From the NCBI RefSeq assembly GCF_040640215.1, contig NZ_JBFABG010000008.1:186001-250000 (forward strand): 64,000 bases of DNA. Reading direction: 5' to 3'. Shown piece after piece: positions 25,637 to 35,082 of this stretch. The notes below the pieces were generated by a model that worked only from the letters and a program-made list of their open reading frames with translations, made no database searches and had not been told where the DNA came from. The stretch comes from Actinosynnema sp040640215. Lineage in GTDB: Bacteria > Actinomycetota > Actinomycetes > Mycobacteriales > Pseudonocardiaceae. How positions within the stretch are numbered: position 1 is the first letter of the stretch; each line of letters opens with the position of its first letter. The translations under genes were made by a program, and so were the position numbers.

Positions 25637-28414
25637 CTACCGGTTACACCTGGCGGGTTCGTCCTTGTCGAAGACCGTGGCGTGCAGCGCGAGCGGGGCG
25701 GCGGCACCGATCTTGGCCTCGCCGTCGTCGTGCCGGCCCACCTCGGCGTCCTCGTCGGCGGTGAGGCCGAGGACGTAGGTCAGGTAGAGGCCCTTGGACG
25801 CCCTGAGCTCGGGCATCCCGGTGATCGTGAAGGTCGTGCCGCCGTCGGTGATCCGGTGCTCGATGTCGCCCTGACCGCCCTGGCTGTTCCGGCCGCCGCT
25901 GTAGTAGGAGTAGGAGATGTACCCGTTCCAGGTGAATCCGGCGGGCGCGCGGAACCGCTGGTCGAGGGTGCCCACCTCCTGCTTCCCGTCCTGCTCGAAG
26001 CCGACGGTGACGGCCAGGAAGCCGCTCTCGCCCTGCTTGACCTCCACCACGGCGGGCTGGATCACCGGCAGCCTGCCGTCACCGTTGGTGAACGACTGCC
26101 CCTCGTCGGCACCCTGCACGGTGGCGGTCAGGCGCAGCGGTGCGGAGTCGGCCACCAGGGCCTTGCCGTCGGTGCGACGGCCGGGCACGGCGTCGGGCTT
26201 CGCCTTGATCCCCAGGGCGTAGGCGAGCACGTAGCCCTCAGCGGACCTGAGGTCCTGCAACCCGGTCAGCCGCAGCCGCGTGTTGTCGTCCTCCAGGACG
26301 GGTTCCAGCGTGGTGTCCCCGGTGCCCACGGTCTGCCCGTTGGCGTTGTAGTGGGTGAACGTGATCGTGCCCGTCCACTCGAAGCCGGTGGGTGCGTCGA
26401 ACACCAGCTCGGCGGCGGGCAGGTCGACGGCGTTGTCGTCGGGGTTGGCCACGCTGATGGCGATGTGCCCCTGCTCGCCGGGTTTCACCGAGACCACGCC
26501 CTGCTGGCAGACCTGGAGGTCGTCCTGGGGGACGTGGGCGGTCAGCCGGGTGGTGTGCGAGTCGGACCGGTCCTGGGCGGTGTTGCGGTGCTCGGGCGAG
26601 CCGATGCTCGCGGTGCAGGTGACCTGGCCGGTGGCGGAGCGCCCGGTGGTGCCGGTGACGGTGATCGTGGCGCTGCCGCCGACCGGCAGGTCCAGCCGCT
26701 GGGTGAAGTCCTGCCCGTCGGTGTTCCCCTGGCCCGCTCGCGCCCCGCCGTCGGTGCCGGTGACGGCGACGGTGGCGTTGGACAGCCCCGCGACGAGGGT
26801 GCCGGCGACCTCGGCGTTCGGCACGCTGTTGGGGCCGTCGTTGCGCACGGCGATCGTGTAGGCGATCTCGCTGCCCGCAGGAACCTCGTCGGGGCCCGTG
26901 ACCCGCAACGGCATCTTCGCGGGCAGCGCGATGACCAGGTTGCGCAGGCTGTGCAACGACGTGTGGTACCCGGTGCTGCCCGACAGGCCGAACTTGAACG
27001 TCTCGGGCATGGCGTCCTGGCCCGGGGCCGGCTTCAGGTCGACGCCGTCGAGCACGGTGGTGGTCCGGCCGGCGCGGGTGAGGTGCACGGTGACCACCGC
27101 GTCCACGATGACGACCTGCACGTGCGCCTGGTCGTCCCAGGTCGCCGCCAGACCGCCCGGGGCGTCCGCACCGGTGAGGTAGTGGAAACCGTCGCGTTCA
27201 TTCCCCGATCCGCGCAGCGCGACCTTGTCCGGTTGCCGGGTCGTGCCGCCGGAGGGCCCGGCCAGAGTGGTGGAGAAGTTGCCCCAGATGTCGAAGCCCA
27301 CACCGAGGTAGCCCCGGGAGACCCCCTCCGAGACGATCTTGCCGCCGGGGTCGACGGTGAGGGAGTAGCCCAGGCCCGCGCCGTAGCCGCCGACCCCGGT
27401 GTCGTGGGCACCGTCGATGAGGTAGACGGCGAAGCCGTCGCCCTGCCCGCCCGAGGCGTAGTAGTCGAACTCGACGCTGACCCCGGACTCGGCGGGGAAC
27501 GGCGTGCCGAGCAGCGCCGTTCCGGCCTTGTACTGCTCGTTCGGGGTCAGCCGAAGGCCGTCGTCACCGGTCAGGACGGCGTCGCCGAGCAACGTCCAGT
27601 CGTGTTCGAGGTCCTCGACCTCGGTGACCCGGAACGTCTCCTCGATCGGGAAGACCGTGGCCGAGGTCTTGGGCGCGGGGCTCGCCGCAGTGGACTGCGT
27701 TGCCGTCATGGTGTCGTCACCTTCGCTGTCGTCCCCGCTGTCCGGGCCTGCGTGGTCCGGGGTCGGCTCGTCTCCCTCGTCTCCCTCGTCTCCCTCGCGG
27801 GGCGGGGCGGGCAGGTGGGGGCCGACGAGGTCGAACAGGCCGAGCACGACGTCTTCGTACAGGTAGAACCCGCTTTGCAGCTCCGGCAGCGGGTCCTGGT
27901 CGGTGGCGTGGTCCGCGAGGTGGTCGTCGGGAGCGGTTTCCTGTGGTGGGGACAGCACCTGCTCGAAATCGCGCAGGGCGCTTTGCACGAAGGAGCGCGC
28001 CGTGGTGGCGAGCAGGCGCACCGGCAGGTTGAGCGCGGCGGTGGTGCGCCGCAACGGCGCGGGTGCCTCTGCGGCTTCGACGGTGGCCAGCAGCCACCGC
28101 ACCGGCAACGTCAACAGTTCGTCGAGGTCGGCGCGGGTCAGCACTGCGGGAGGCGGGCCGTCGATCATCAGGTCTTCCCATTCGAGCAGGTCGAACAGGA
28201 ACTGCCCGCCCTTGTAGAAGGGCCACGGGGCCAGCGCGTCGAGGATGCACCGGGCCCGGTCCGGCGTGGCCCGCCGCAGCGCGACCCCTCGGCGGGCCAG
28301 CGTGCACAACAGCTCGCGCAACCGGTCGTTGGTCCTGCGGACCAGTCGCAGCACCGCCCGGTCCTGCTCGTACAAGGGGGACGCGGCGTGCGGGTTCGCG
28401 GGTTCGGGGCTCAC
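25637..28414 (-). CDS. Large multidomain protein: helical domain, L-type-lectin-like and repeated beta domains
   Basis: A 925-residue protein starting at the GTG of a GTGA overlap with the upstream synthase stop. Residues about 10-200 are alpha-helical (SPLYEQDRAVLRLVRRTNDR, PFYKGGQFLFDLLEWEDLMI) and of unknown family. Residues about 205-235 are a very acidic linker. From about 245 to 480 the sequence resembles an L-type lectin/concanavalin-like fold (GVSVEFDYYASGGQGDGFAV, GVGGYGAGLGYS, GYLGVGFDIWGNFS). A DUF11-like segment follows (PLRVTGPDEVPAGSEIAYTI). The last 300 residues are two copies of one beta domain, each running from VxVKxGExG to a PLxLxATV end. No signal peptide is seen. The role is unknown; it is the last gene of an isoprenoid-synthase operon. 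Confidence 0.75.
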   Translation of the reverse strand: MSPEPANPHAASPLYEQDRAVLRLVRRTNDRLRELLCTLARRGVALRRATPDRARCILDALAPWPFYKGGQFLFDLLEWEDLMIDGPPPAVLTRADLDELLTLPVRWLLATVEAAEAPAPLRRTTAALNLPVRLLATTARSFVQSALRDFEQVLSPPQETAPDDHLADHATDQDPLPELQSGFYLYEDVVLGLFDLVGPHLPAPPREGDEGDEGDEPTPDHAGPDSGDDSEGDDTMTATQSTAASPAPKTSATVFPIEETFRVTEVEDLEHDWTLLGDAVLTGDDGLRLTPNEQYKAGTALLGTPFPAESGVSVEFDYYASGGQGDGFAVYLIDGAHDTGVGGYGAGLGYSLTVDPGGKIVSEGVSRGYLGVGFDIWGNFSTTLAGPSGGTTRQPDKVALRGSGNERDGFHYLTGADAPGGLAATWDDQAHVQVVIVDAVVTVHLTRAGRTTTVLDGVDLKPAPGQDAMPETFKFGLSGSTGYHTSLHSLRNLVIALPAKMPLRVTGPDEVPAGSEIAYTIAVRNDGPNSVPNAEVAGTLVAGLSNATVAVTGTDGGARAGQGNTDGQDFTQRLDLPVGGSATITVTGTTGRSATGQVTCTASIGSPEHRNTAQDRSDSHTTRLTAHVPQDDLQVCQQGVVSVKPGEQGHIAISVANPDDNAVDLPAAELVFDAPTGFEWTGTITFTHYNANGQTVGTGDTTLEPVLEDDNTRLRLTGLQDLRSAEGYVLAYALGIKAKPDAVPGRRTDGKALVADSAPLRLTATVQGADEGQSFTNGDGRLPVIQPAVVEVKQGESGFLAVTVGFEQDGKQEVGTLDQRFRAPAGFTWNGYISYSYYSGGRNSQGGQGDIEHRITDGGTTFTITGMPELRASKGLYLTYVLGLTADEDAEVGRHDDGEAKIGAAAPLALHATVFDKDEPARCNR

Positions 28415-30102
28415 AACGGCCGGGTGGTGACGTAGTGGGCGATCTGTCGCAGCACTGCTTTCCCTTCGTTCTCCGGGATGATGCCCAGGTCGTTCTCGAA
28501 GCGGTCGATGCCCTCGGCGGCCAGCCTGTCCGCCAGGTCGATGGCGTAGTCGATGGAGCCGTGTTCGCGCATGGCGGCCAGCAGGAGCTCGGCGTCGGCC
28601 TGGGACTTCCGGCTGCGCGGCCGGTTGAGGACCCTCGCGAGCCGCTTGCGCTCGGCCGCCTTCGCGGTGCGGAACAGGTGGATCAGCATGACGGTGCGCT
28701 TGCCCTCCAGCAGGTCCCCCAGGGTCTCCTTGCCGTAGAGCGCCTCGTCGCCGACGAGGTTGAGGATGTCGTCCTGGATCTGGAAGGCGATGCCGATGAG
28801 CCGGAAGACCTCGTCGAAGCGGTTCAGCACGGCCGGGTCGGTGACCCCGGCGCAGACCGCGCCCATCCGGCACGGGCTGATGCAGGTGTACCAACCGGTC
28901 TTCTTGGTGCTCATGGTGAAGTAGTCCTCGTCCCGGGGCGGGACCGTGCGGTCGTGGATCCACCCCAGTTCCATGGCCTGGCCCTCGATGGACTCCCGGC
29001 ACATGTGCATGACCTCCTGGATGAGGCCCAGCGTCCGTGCCAGCCCGAGCGTTTCCAGGTTCGCCAGCACCGCGTCCACCGCCAGCAGGTTGAGCCCGTC
29101 GCCGACGTTGACCGCCAGGCCGTTGCCGAACTCGGCGTTCATCGTCGGCAGCCCGCGACGGTGGGTGGACTCGTCGGCGATGTCGTCGTGGACCAGGAAC
29201 CCGTTGTGGAACAGCTCCAGCGCCGCCGCCGCCCGCACCGCGTTCTCCGGCTTCTCCCCGAAGGCCGCGCACGCCGCGAACACCAGCGTGGGGCGCAGTC
29301 CCTTGCCCTGGCGCGCCGGGTAGGACCGCATGAGGTCGTACAGGGCCGCTTTCGGCTCGCGGTCGGGCATCAGGTCTTCCATCTGCCGGTTGGCCCGCGA
29401 CCGGCACACCCGCATCGTCTCCACCAGGTCGGCGTCGCCGACCCGCTGGGTCTCCCACCAGCCGGAGCTGCGGCGGCCGTCCCACAGCGACCTCGGTGCC
29501 GTGCGCACCGTCCCGCCGATGAGCGCCCGCGCGCCCCCGTCCTCGTCCGCCTCCAGCGGTTGCCGGGCGGCGAGGAAGTCCACGGCGTGCCAGCCGGTCG
29601 GGACGTCCCCGTGCGGGGACAGCGGCGCAGCGCCGTCGCCGGCGATCACCCCCCACAGCCGGGGGGCCTGTTCGCGGTAGTCGCGCCAGAGCTGCTGGAT
29701 GAACCGCAGGCCCGAGGCGCGTTGGGACAGCAGGGTGAAGGCCCGCCACACCGCCAGCACCCGCTCGCGGTCCCCTCGGACGTCCAGGCTCTGCGCCAGG
29801 ACCTGCTCCACCGGGGGGCGCTGGGCGTCGAAGACCAGGTTCATCGCCCGGTCGTCGAAGACCACCTCGACCTCGGGTGCGCCCACCAGGTCCGGCTCGA
29901 CCACCAGGCGGCTGTGGCGCACCGTCATCGTGGCCCGGCTGCCGTCGTGGAAGTGCAGTGCCAGCCGGATGCCGCGCATCTGGTCGGCGGCGGCCGCGAC
30001 GATGGCCGGTGCGCGTTGCGACAGCGCTGTCACCGTCTCGGCCAGCAGCCGCGCACCCGTGTGCGGTGCCCGCTCGGCGACCGCCGTCCCGGTCTCAGTC
30101 AT
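28411..30102 (-). CDS. Polyprenyl diphosphate synthase with N-terminal SCP2-like domain
   Basis: A 563-residue fusion. Residues about 20-150 resemble a sterol-carrier-protein-2 domain (LALHFHDGSRATMTVRHSRL, VEVVFDDRAMNLVFDAQRP), which binds lipids in a hydrophobic tunnel. Residues about 250-563 are a trans-isoprenyl diphosphate synthase: GKGLRPTLVFAACAAFGE, first aspartate-rich motif HDDIADES (306-310), GQAMELGW, KKTGWYTCISP, and second motif FQIQDDILNLVGD, which reads DDxxN rather than DDxxD. The enzyme would join allylic diphosphates and isopentenyl diphosphate. It overlaps both neighbours. The SCP2-like assignment is from sequence character and is less certain than the synthase. Confidence 0.85.
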   Translation of the reverse strand: MTETGTAVAERAPHTGARLLAETVTALSQRAPAIVAAAADQMRGIRLALHFHDGSRATMTVRHSRLVVEPDLVGAPEVEVVFDDRAMNLVFDAQRPPVEQVLAQSLDVRGDRERVLAVWRAFTLLSQRASGLRFIQQLWRDYREQAPRLWGVIAGDGAAPLSPHGDVPTGWHAVDFLAARQPLEADEDGGARALIGGTVRTAPRSLWDGRRSSGWWETQRVGDADLVETMRVCRSRANRQMEDLMPDREPKAALYDLMRSYPARQGKGLRPTLVFAACAAFGEKPENAVRAAAALELFHNGFLVHDDIADESTHRRGLPTMNAEFGNGLAVNVGDGLNLLAVDAVLANLETLGLARTLGLIQEVMHMCRESIEGQAMELGWIHDRTVPPRDEDYFTMSTKKTGWYTCISPCRMGAVCAGVTDPAVLNRFDEVFRLIGIAFQIQDDILNLVGDEALYGKETLGDLLEGKRTVMLIHLFRTAKAAERKRLARVLNRPRSRKSQADAELLLAAMREHGSIDYAIDLADRLAAEGIDRFENDLGIIPENEGKAVLRQIAHYVTTRPL

Positions 30103-31117
30103 GGGCACCACCCGCGAACTCCACGATCCCGCCCGTCTCGAACTCGACCCGCCGACCGGACACCACGCCCTCGGCCGTGCACCGGCCCAGCAGCTCGTGC
30201 ACGCTGAACGGCCGCAGGCTCGTCTCGGACGGGTTGGCGATCCGGGCGGCCGTGGTCGGCCGGAAGTCCAGCACCAGCCAGTCCGCGCCCATCCGGGCGG
30301 TGATCAGCAGCCGCCCCGGGACGAGCGGGGCCGGGGCCGTGGCGAGGGCGGCGGCCAGCGGCGGGACCAGCACCACCCGGTCCCGGTCCAACTCGCCCTG
30401 CACCGCGACCTCCAGGCGGCGGCGCGGGAAGTGCCGCACCATCCGGCCCTCCCGCCACAGCATGACCGAACCGTTGGCGGATTCGGCCGGGTACCGGGGC
30501 TGGATCAGGGTGAACACCACCGACCAGGGCGGCGGGCCCACCGCGTCCGCCGACGGCGCGTTGGCGAAGCCGAAGACCCAGCCGCCCAGCACCGGCCAAC
30601 TCCACCGGCCGCGCACACGTTCGTGGTAACCCACCAGGTCGCACGTGACGTCCCCGTGCGCGGTGCGCAAGGTCCCCGAACCCCGAACACCGGGTTCGGA
30701 CTGCCAGCGGAGGAACTGGTCGTACCCGAACGGGGCGCACTGCGACGTGCACGGCCTGCTGGTGCGGAACAACCGCAGGTCCACCGCAGGCGCGCCCGCC
30801 ACCGCCGCGACCGGGAACGCACCGGCCACCCGGTGCCGGTGGGGCACCCGGAAGGCCGACCAGGGCGAATCGGGCTGCACGGCGTTGAACTGGCTGGACG
30901 ACCAGCCGTGCACGGGGTCGAACACCAGCAGGATCGCCATCCGCTGCGGCTCCCACCTGGTCGACGCGCCGTCGTCCGGCTGCTCCGCGCCGAGCACCGA
31001 CAGGTTCGAGATCAGGGCGTGGCCGCTGTCCGGCGACAGGAACGCGTAGTGCAACCACCTGCGGTCGAGGGGGTGGTGCAGTTCCGTTTCGGGAAACGGT
31101 CCAGGGACGCCCAACAC
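30095..31117 (-). CDS. Possible lipocalin-like/AttH-CrtC-like protein, first gene of isoprenoid operon
   Basis: A 340-residue protein. I chose the GTG at 31115-31117 (VLGVPGPFPETELHHPLDRR) because GAGGG lies about eight nt upstream; the frame extends further but is non-homologous in character. The sequence is beta-rich with many Trp residues; GYHERVRGRWSWPVLGGWVF recalls the glycine/tryptophan signature of AttH/CrtC lipocalin-like hydratases that act on isoprenoids, and LHYAFLSPDSGHALISNLSV resembles their N-terminal strand. That family call is tentative. Its stop overlaps the synthase start, so it is translated with it. A role in binding or modifying a polyprenyl product fits the context but is inference. 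Confidence 0.6.
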   Translation of the reverse strand: MLGVPGPFPETELHHPLDRRWLHYAFLSPDSGHALISNLSVLGAEQPDDGASTRWEPQRMAILLVFDPVHGWSSSQFNAVQPDSPWSAFRVPHRHRVAGAFPVAAVAGAPAVDLRLFRTSRPCTSQCAPFGYDQFLRWQSEPGVRGSGTLRTAHGDVTCDLVGYHERVRGRWSWPVLGGWVFGFANAPSADAVGPPPWSVVFTLIQPRYPAESANGSVMLWREGRMVRHFPRRRLEVAVQGELDRDRVVLVPPLAAALATAPAPLVPGRLLITARMGADWLVLDFRPTTAARIANPSETSLRPFSVHELLGRCTAEGVVSGRRVEFETGGIVEFAGGAHD

Positions 31118-31429
31118 GGCGAAACCCTCATCGCGCGCGGACGAATCGGTGTGCGTAGCGGACAGGGAACTGACCTCGACTCCGGACTTGACGTGACGGG
31201 AAGGCGGTTCTCGGACTGCGTCGACGAACACCGCGCCGCCGTTGCGACGACGCGCAACCGCCGCGCCACCGCTCTTCCACAGTGCGCCCGAACCCCGGAC
31301 GGACGCTACCGCAGGTATTCCCGCGACTACCAGCAGTAGCACCCGAAATGGTGACGTCTGCGCGCCGTTCGGATGGCGCAGAAGCGGCCGGCCGAGGCGC
31401 TGACCCGCCTGGCGAAGGCACGGCCAGGG
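31118..31429. other. Intergenic region upstream of isoprenoid operon
   Basis: About 310 bases that should contain the operon promoter on the minus strand. I see no clear consensus promoter, no RNA gene and no credible small protein. Confidence 0.45.
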
Positions 31430-32507
31430 TTACGTCTCCCGCGCGGAGAGGGGACGTCGGCGAACGGTTCGAGTTGTTCGCGAGCGCGCTGGGCGACTGT
31501 CGGCACCCCACGGGGTGCGGCTGTTCGCCGACATCATCACGCTGCGCCTGCCGTCGCCGGCGTTCACGGTGCGCTTCAACTCCGCGAGCTGCGCCGCCTT
31601 CAGCACCTTTCCACCGAGCAGGGCCTGAAGAAACCTGTTGCCGTCCTCACCGGTCCCAAGCATCACGACGGCCGTGCCGGCGATCGTCGGGCTGAACAAC
31701 GTCACGTCCACCCGCTAGCACCATCGGGGATAGGCGGACCCATGTCGATCCCCTTCCCGGCGAACATGCCGTAGCCCTTGACGTGCGGGTTCGAGATGAA
31801 GGGCGACTTGTGGAGCGCCGACGTGTTCCGCAGGCCGAGCGGACGGATGATCCACTCGGTCACCTCCTGCTGCCAGGTGCGGCCGGTGACCGCCTCGATC
31901 ACCATGCCGGCGAGCAGGTAGTCGGTGTTGGAGCAGTAGAAGCCCGTGCAGGCTCGAAGCGCGGAGCCTTCGCCGGGCCGAGCCGCACACCCTCGGCGGC
32001 GCACGGTGATCTTGCGGCCGTCATCGCCGTTGCCCGAAACGACAACTCGGCAGCCACCGGTTCACTGCGTCCTCAAGGGACAGTCGGCCCTCCCCATGAC
32101 CTTGAGGACCGTGATGGCCACGAAGCTCTTGGTGCCCGCTGCGCTCGTCACGGTTGCCGCGCGGGCTGTCAACCTCCACCAACACCCCCCGCGCGCCGCC
32201 CGCCGCCCGCGACGAGCGCGTCGGCGTCGCGCCGCAACTGTTCGATCAGGAACGACCGGCCGGCCGATACCGGCCCGGACGCCGTGGGTTCCAGTGCCAC
32301 CGAGCCCGCACCGGTCGAAATCCCGACGGCCACGCACCAGGCCGTGGCCACCACGGAAATCCTTTCCATGACCGAAGACCCGGTGAGCACCCTGGGTCCA
32401 ACACGGGCAGCTCCGAATCCCGACCGATCCCCCCTCGACCAGGCGGCACCAACCGCGAGACCACCGGTCACCCACAGCGCAGATCGTGACAGCATCACGA
32501 TCACCAC
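31430..32507 (-). pseudogene. Decayed beta-lactamase-related serine hydrolase
   Basis: Pieces of a class-C-like serine hydrolase appear in shifted minus-strand frames. A signal-peptide-like stretch lies near 32310-32390 (ISVVATAWCVAVGISTGAGS); TSAAGTKSFVAITVLKV near 32070-32160 corresponds to the SxxK helix; FYCSNTDYLLAGMVIEAVTG near 31850-31945 contains the YxN motif, followed by RPLGLRNTSA; and LLGGKVLKAAQLAELKRTVN near 31560-31640 is a late segment. Frameshifts and deletions separate them, so no functional enzyme can be made. Confidence 0.75.
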
Positions 32508-32520
32508 GCGAGAACAGCCA

Positions 32521-32709
32521 TCAATCCTTCAGCCGTAGGCAATGGCGACGCATTGCAAGAATCGCCATCGTCCGCGTCTCACTGTCGATAAACTCCACTT
32601 CGCACGCATCCGAATCGGCGTATTCATCAACGATCGCACCGATCGCCCCTGCGCACAGACCTTCCTCGGGTACGTCGACCAGGAGTTCGACCACGTCATG
32701 GAGTTTCAT
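32521..32709 (-). CDS. DUF4926 small protein
   Basis: A 62-residue protein (MKLHDVVELLVDVPEEGLCA, then GAIGAIVDEYADSDACEVEF) matching the DUF4926 pattern: a short beta barrel that begins with a D-V-V-L strand and has GxxGxIV in the middle. Its function is unknown. The ATG at 32707-32709 is the conserved start; five extra residues are possible upstream. It is an intact gene amid decayed sequence. Confidence 0.7.
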   Translation of the reverse strand: MKLHDVVELLVDVPEEGLCAGAIGAIVDEYADSDACEVEFIDSETRTMAILAMRRHCLRLKD

Positions 32710-32724
32710 GTGTTTTCCTTGCAC

Positions 32725-33290
32725 GCCAAGAAATTTCCTCTCAACGTGAGCCCGTCAATCCTCTCACCACGTATCGCCCCAGGTACGCCAATCGCCTCCC
32801 GCACACCCGCAATGCCGTTTCAACCTCGATTGGGTCAGCGGTGGGTGGGCGGACGATCAATCATCGGAAGCGACCGACCACCGAACCTCGGTCTCGCGGG
32901 ATGCCGAGCCGTACACCACCAGTTCGACGCTCGCGAATGCGACCACCCCTCGGACTTGACGCCACAACCTGTAGCGACCACAGGAACCGATTTCCGGCCA
33001 ACTCATTGACCAAATATTTTTGAAGTCGCCGAAAACCCGGACATAAATTAATTTTCGAGACCAATGATCCTATATTGCGCCTGACATGCCCGCAGCCATA
33101 TCCGATGCCCCCACCACCACACGACACGCACCCTGCGACGTCAGCGCAGATAGAGTCTCTGCGCCAGCTCGTAACACCCCAAGGTGGCAGTGTTGCCGGC
33201 CGGGGTGCTCGTGGTGGGATGCGGTCGCTGTGCGGTGGCTTGTGGCCCGCGAATCGGAGCTGCTCGGCCAGGTGGCGAAGCGGATCTGAG
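32725..33290. other. Intergenic region with AT-rich patch
   Basis: No gene seen. The segment 33000-33080 is markedly AT-rich for this genome (runs such as AAATATTTTTGAAG and AAATTAATTTTCG), which may mark a promoter region or foreign DNA. No inverted repeats of IS type were noticed. Confidence 0.5.
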
Positions 33291-33740
33291 TCACCACCGG
33301 TAGTCGAGGAACTTGCCGTCGAAGGTGACCACCACCCGGTCACCGTCGGGGTCGGGGCGGCGCGCGATGTCAACCTTGAAGTTGATCGCGCTCATGATGC
33401 CGTCGCCGAACTCCTCGTGGATCAACTCCTTCAGCGCGGGCCCGTAGACCGACAGCGCCTCGACGAAGCGGTAGATCGTCGGGTCGGTCATCATGGCCGG
33501 GTCCGTGCCGCGAGCGGGCTGGCACCGCAGGCTCTCCGCGACGGCGTCGTCCAGGTCGAGAAGAACGCAGACCGTCTTGGCCTGTTCCGGCGTCATCGGG
33601 TGCTGTCCGAGCAGGGCGGCGGTGACCCACACGACCGGGGCACCGAGCTCATCGGCGATCTGCGCCCAGGTCAGGCCCTTGCGCATCCGGGCGGCGACCA
33701 CCAGGTCGGCGGCATCGGACTTGCTCATGATCGGCGTCAT
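33291..33740 (-). CDS. cynS: Cyanate hydratase (cyanase)
   Basis: A 149-residue cyanase that decomposes cyanate with bicarbonate to ammonia and carbon dioxide as a decamer. The N-terminal helix-turn-helix-like domain (MRKGLTWAQIADELGAPVVW) and the catalytic C-terminal domain are complete; the catalytic triad is R91 and E94 (IYRFVEALSVYG) and S117 (GIMSAINFKVDIAR). GAGGAG precedes the ATG at 33738-33740. A decayed formate/nitrite-type transporter lies divergently upstream and may once have served as its anion importer. Confidence 0.95.
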   Translation of the reverse strand: MTPIMSKSDAADLVVAARMRKGLTWAQIADELGAPVVWVTAALLGQHPMTPEQAKTVCVLLDLDDAVAESLRCQPARGTDPAMMTDPTIYRFVEALSVYGPALKELIHEEFGDGIMSAINFKVDIARRPDPDGDRVVVTFDGKFLDYRW

Positions 33741-33930
33741 GACGATCTCCTCTAGGTCGCGGCGTGCGCCCGGACTTCCTCAGGTTCGTTGCAGCGATGC
33801 AAACGATCACGCCGAAACCACCGACCTCAGGAGTGAGGCTGACGTGATCTGGTCCCCGCACAACGGTCACAAGGAGGTCACCCCCTGTGCTCCGACTTTA
33901 TCACCACCGTAACCGAAGAAGCGATGTTCC

Positions 33931-34356
33931 ACGATCTACGTCAACCCAACGGAGCTCGCCCGAAAGATGATCGACGCCGGTGACGGCCCAAGGCGTTCGT
34001 GTCCACATGCGACACCGTCATCCTGGGCGTTCATGGCCGGTGCGATCCCCGCGCTCGCTGCCACGTTCGCGGTCACGGTGCAGACCGGCGACGCGCTCGT
34101 CTTCACTCTCGTTCCACTGGCGTTGATCGACAAGCGGCCCAGTGCCCGGCTACGCACGGTCCTGCGTTACCGGTCGCTGGTGTTCGTCGGCAACCTCGCG
34201 GTCGCACTCGTCGTCGCGCTCATGATCGGAGGAATCGTCACCTTCAGATTCTCGGTGGAGCCGAACGAGGTCGGGCAGCCGCTCGGTGAGATCGGGTCCC
34301 CGCTGGAGCCGTCCTCTTCCTTGGTGGGCGGTGCCAGGTGCCGTCACGGCCGTTGA
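33931..34356 (+). pseudogene. Formate/nitrite transporter family remnant
   Basis: IYVNPTELARKMIDAGDGP starts at about 33931, followed, after two compensating frameshifts (one frame reads KAFVSTCDTVILGV), by FMAGAIPALAATFAVTVQTG, then LVFTLVPLALIDKRPSARLR, SLVFVGNLAVALVVALMIGG and FSVEPNEVGQPLGEIG. These match the first third of FNT-family channels, but an internal piece containing a helix is deleted and the rest of the protein is missing after 34330. It sits divergent from cynS, a pairing expected for cyanate uptake. Confidence 0.7.
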
Positions 34357-34578
34357 CAGCCTGATGGTCATCGGCGAGTCGCCAACCGATGGGCCCCAAC
34401 GAGTACGTCACCAAATGCTGCACGTTCGCTCGGCTGAGCCTGGTGCCCTCGGTGGACCTCGCCCAGTAGAACGCGGCTCCTTCGGTGAACGTCGCCTCGC
34501 CGAACCCGGCACGCCCCAGTGGTTGTGGCTCCGGCGAGCGTTAGCTGAGCGCCACTGCCGCAGTGCTAGCGTGCACGC

Positions 34579-35082
34579 GTGGAGATCGTCGACGGCCCCA
34601 GAATCGTGTCGAAGCCCGCGAGCCATTACGTGGGTATCCGTGTCGTCACACCGTTTCGAGGCATGTTCGCTGTCCGCGACAAGCTGATGGACGAACTTCA
34701 CACGTGGCTCGACGCACGCGACGTGCCCCACCTCGGCCTCACCTTCTTCCGACTGCACGTGATCGACATGAACGGTCCGATGGACGTCGAACTGGGAACC
34801 GTCACCCACGAGGCACTCGAAGGCGACGACCGTGTCCGCGCGGGCACGCTGCCAGCGGGCCGGTACGCCGCACTCACCTACGTCAACCACGCCCGACGTG
34901 CCAACCGCACGCTGCTCGATTGGGTCCGAGACAACAACATCAGGCTCGACAGGTGGGACGAACCCGCTGGCGACCACTTCGCATGTCGTTACGAGGCATA
35001 CCTCACCGACCCTCGATCCGAACGCATGAAGACCAAATGGCGCGTCGAGCTCAACATCCTCCTCGCCGAGGAAAGCGCCTGA
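34579..35082 (+). CDS. GyrI-like small-molecule-binding protein
   Basis: A 167-residue single-domain protein starting at GTG (VEIVDGPRIVSKPASHYVGI). The order of strands and the segments LGLTFFRLHVIDMNGPMDVE, VRAGTLPAGRYAALTYVNH and WRVELNILLAEE fit the GyrI-like/AraC effector-binding fold, which binds amphipathic ligands or modulates gyrase. No DNA-binding domain is attached. The gene is intact although its surroundings are decayed. The codons show the usual G/C-ending bias. Confidence 0.8.
   Translation: MEIVDGPRIVSKPASHYVGIRVVTPFRGMFAVRDKLMDELHTWLDARDVPHLGLTFFRLHVIDMNGPMDVELGTVTHEALEGDDRVRAGTLPAGRYAALTYVNHARRANRTLLDWVRDNNIRLDRWDEPAGDHFACRYEAYLTDPRSERMKTKWRVELNILLAEESA

Noticed and set aside
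25637..29749. A single 1370-residue protein from 29749 to 25637
   Set aside because: Its N-terminal 440 residues are a shadow frame of the polyprenyl synthase gene; the GTG at 28414 forms the normal overlap and marks the real start.
34381..34470. Short frame MGPNEYVTKCCTFARLSLVP after the FNT remnant
   Set aside because: It may be a further decayed fragment, but it is too short to assign to any family.
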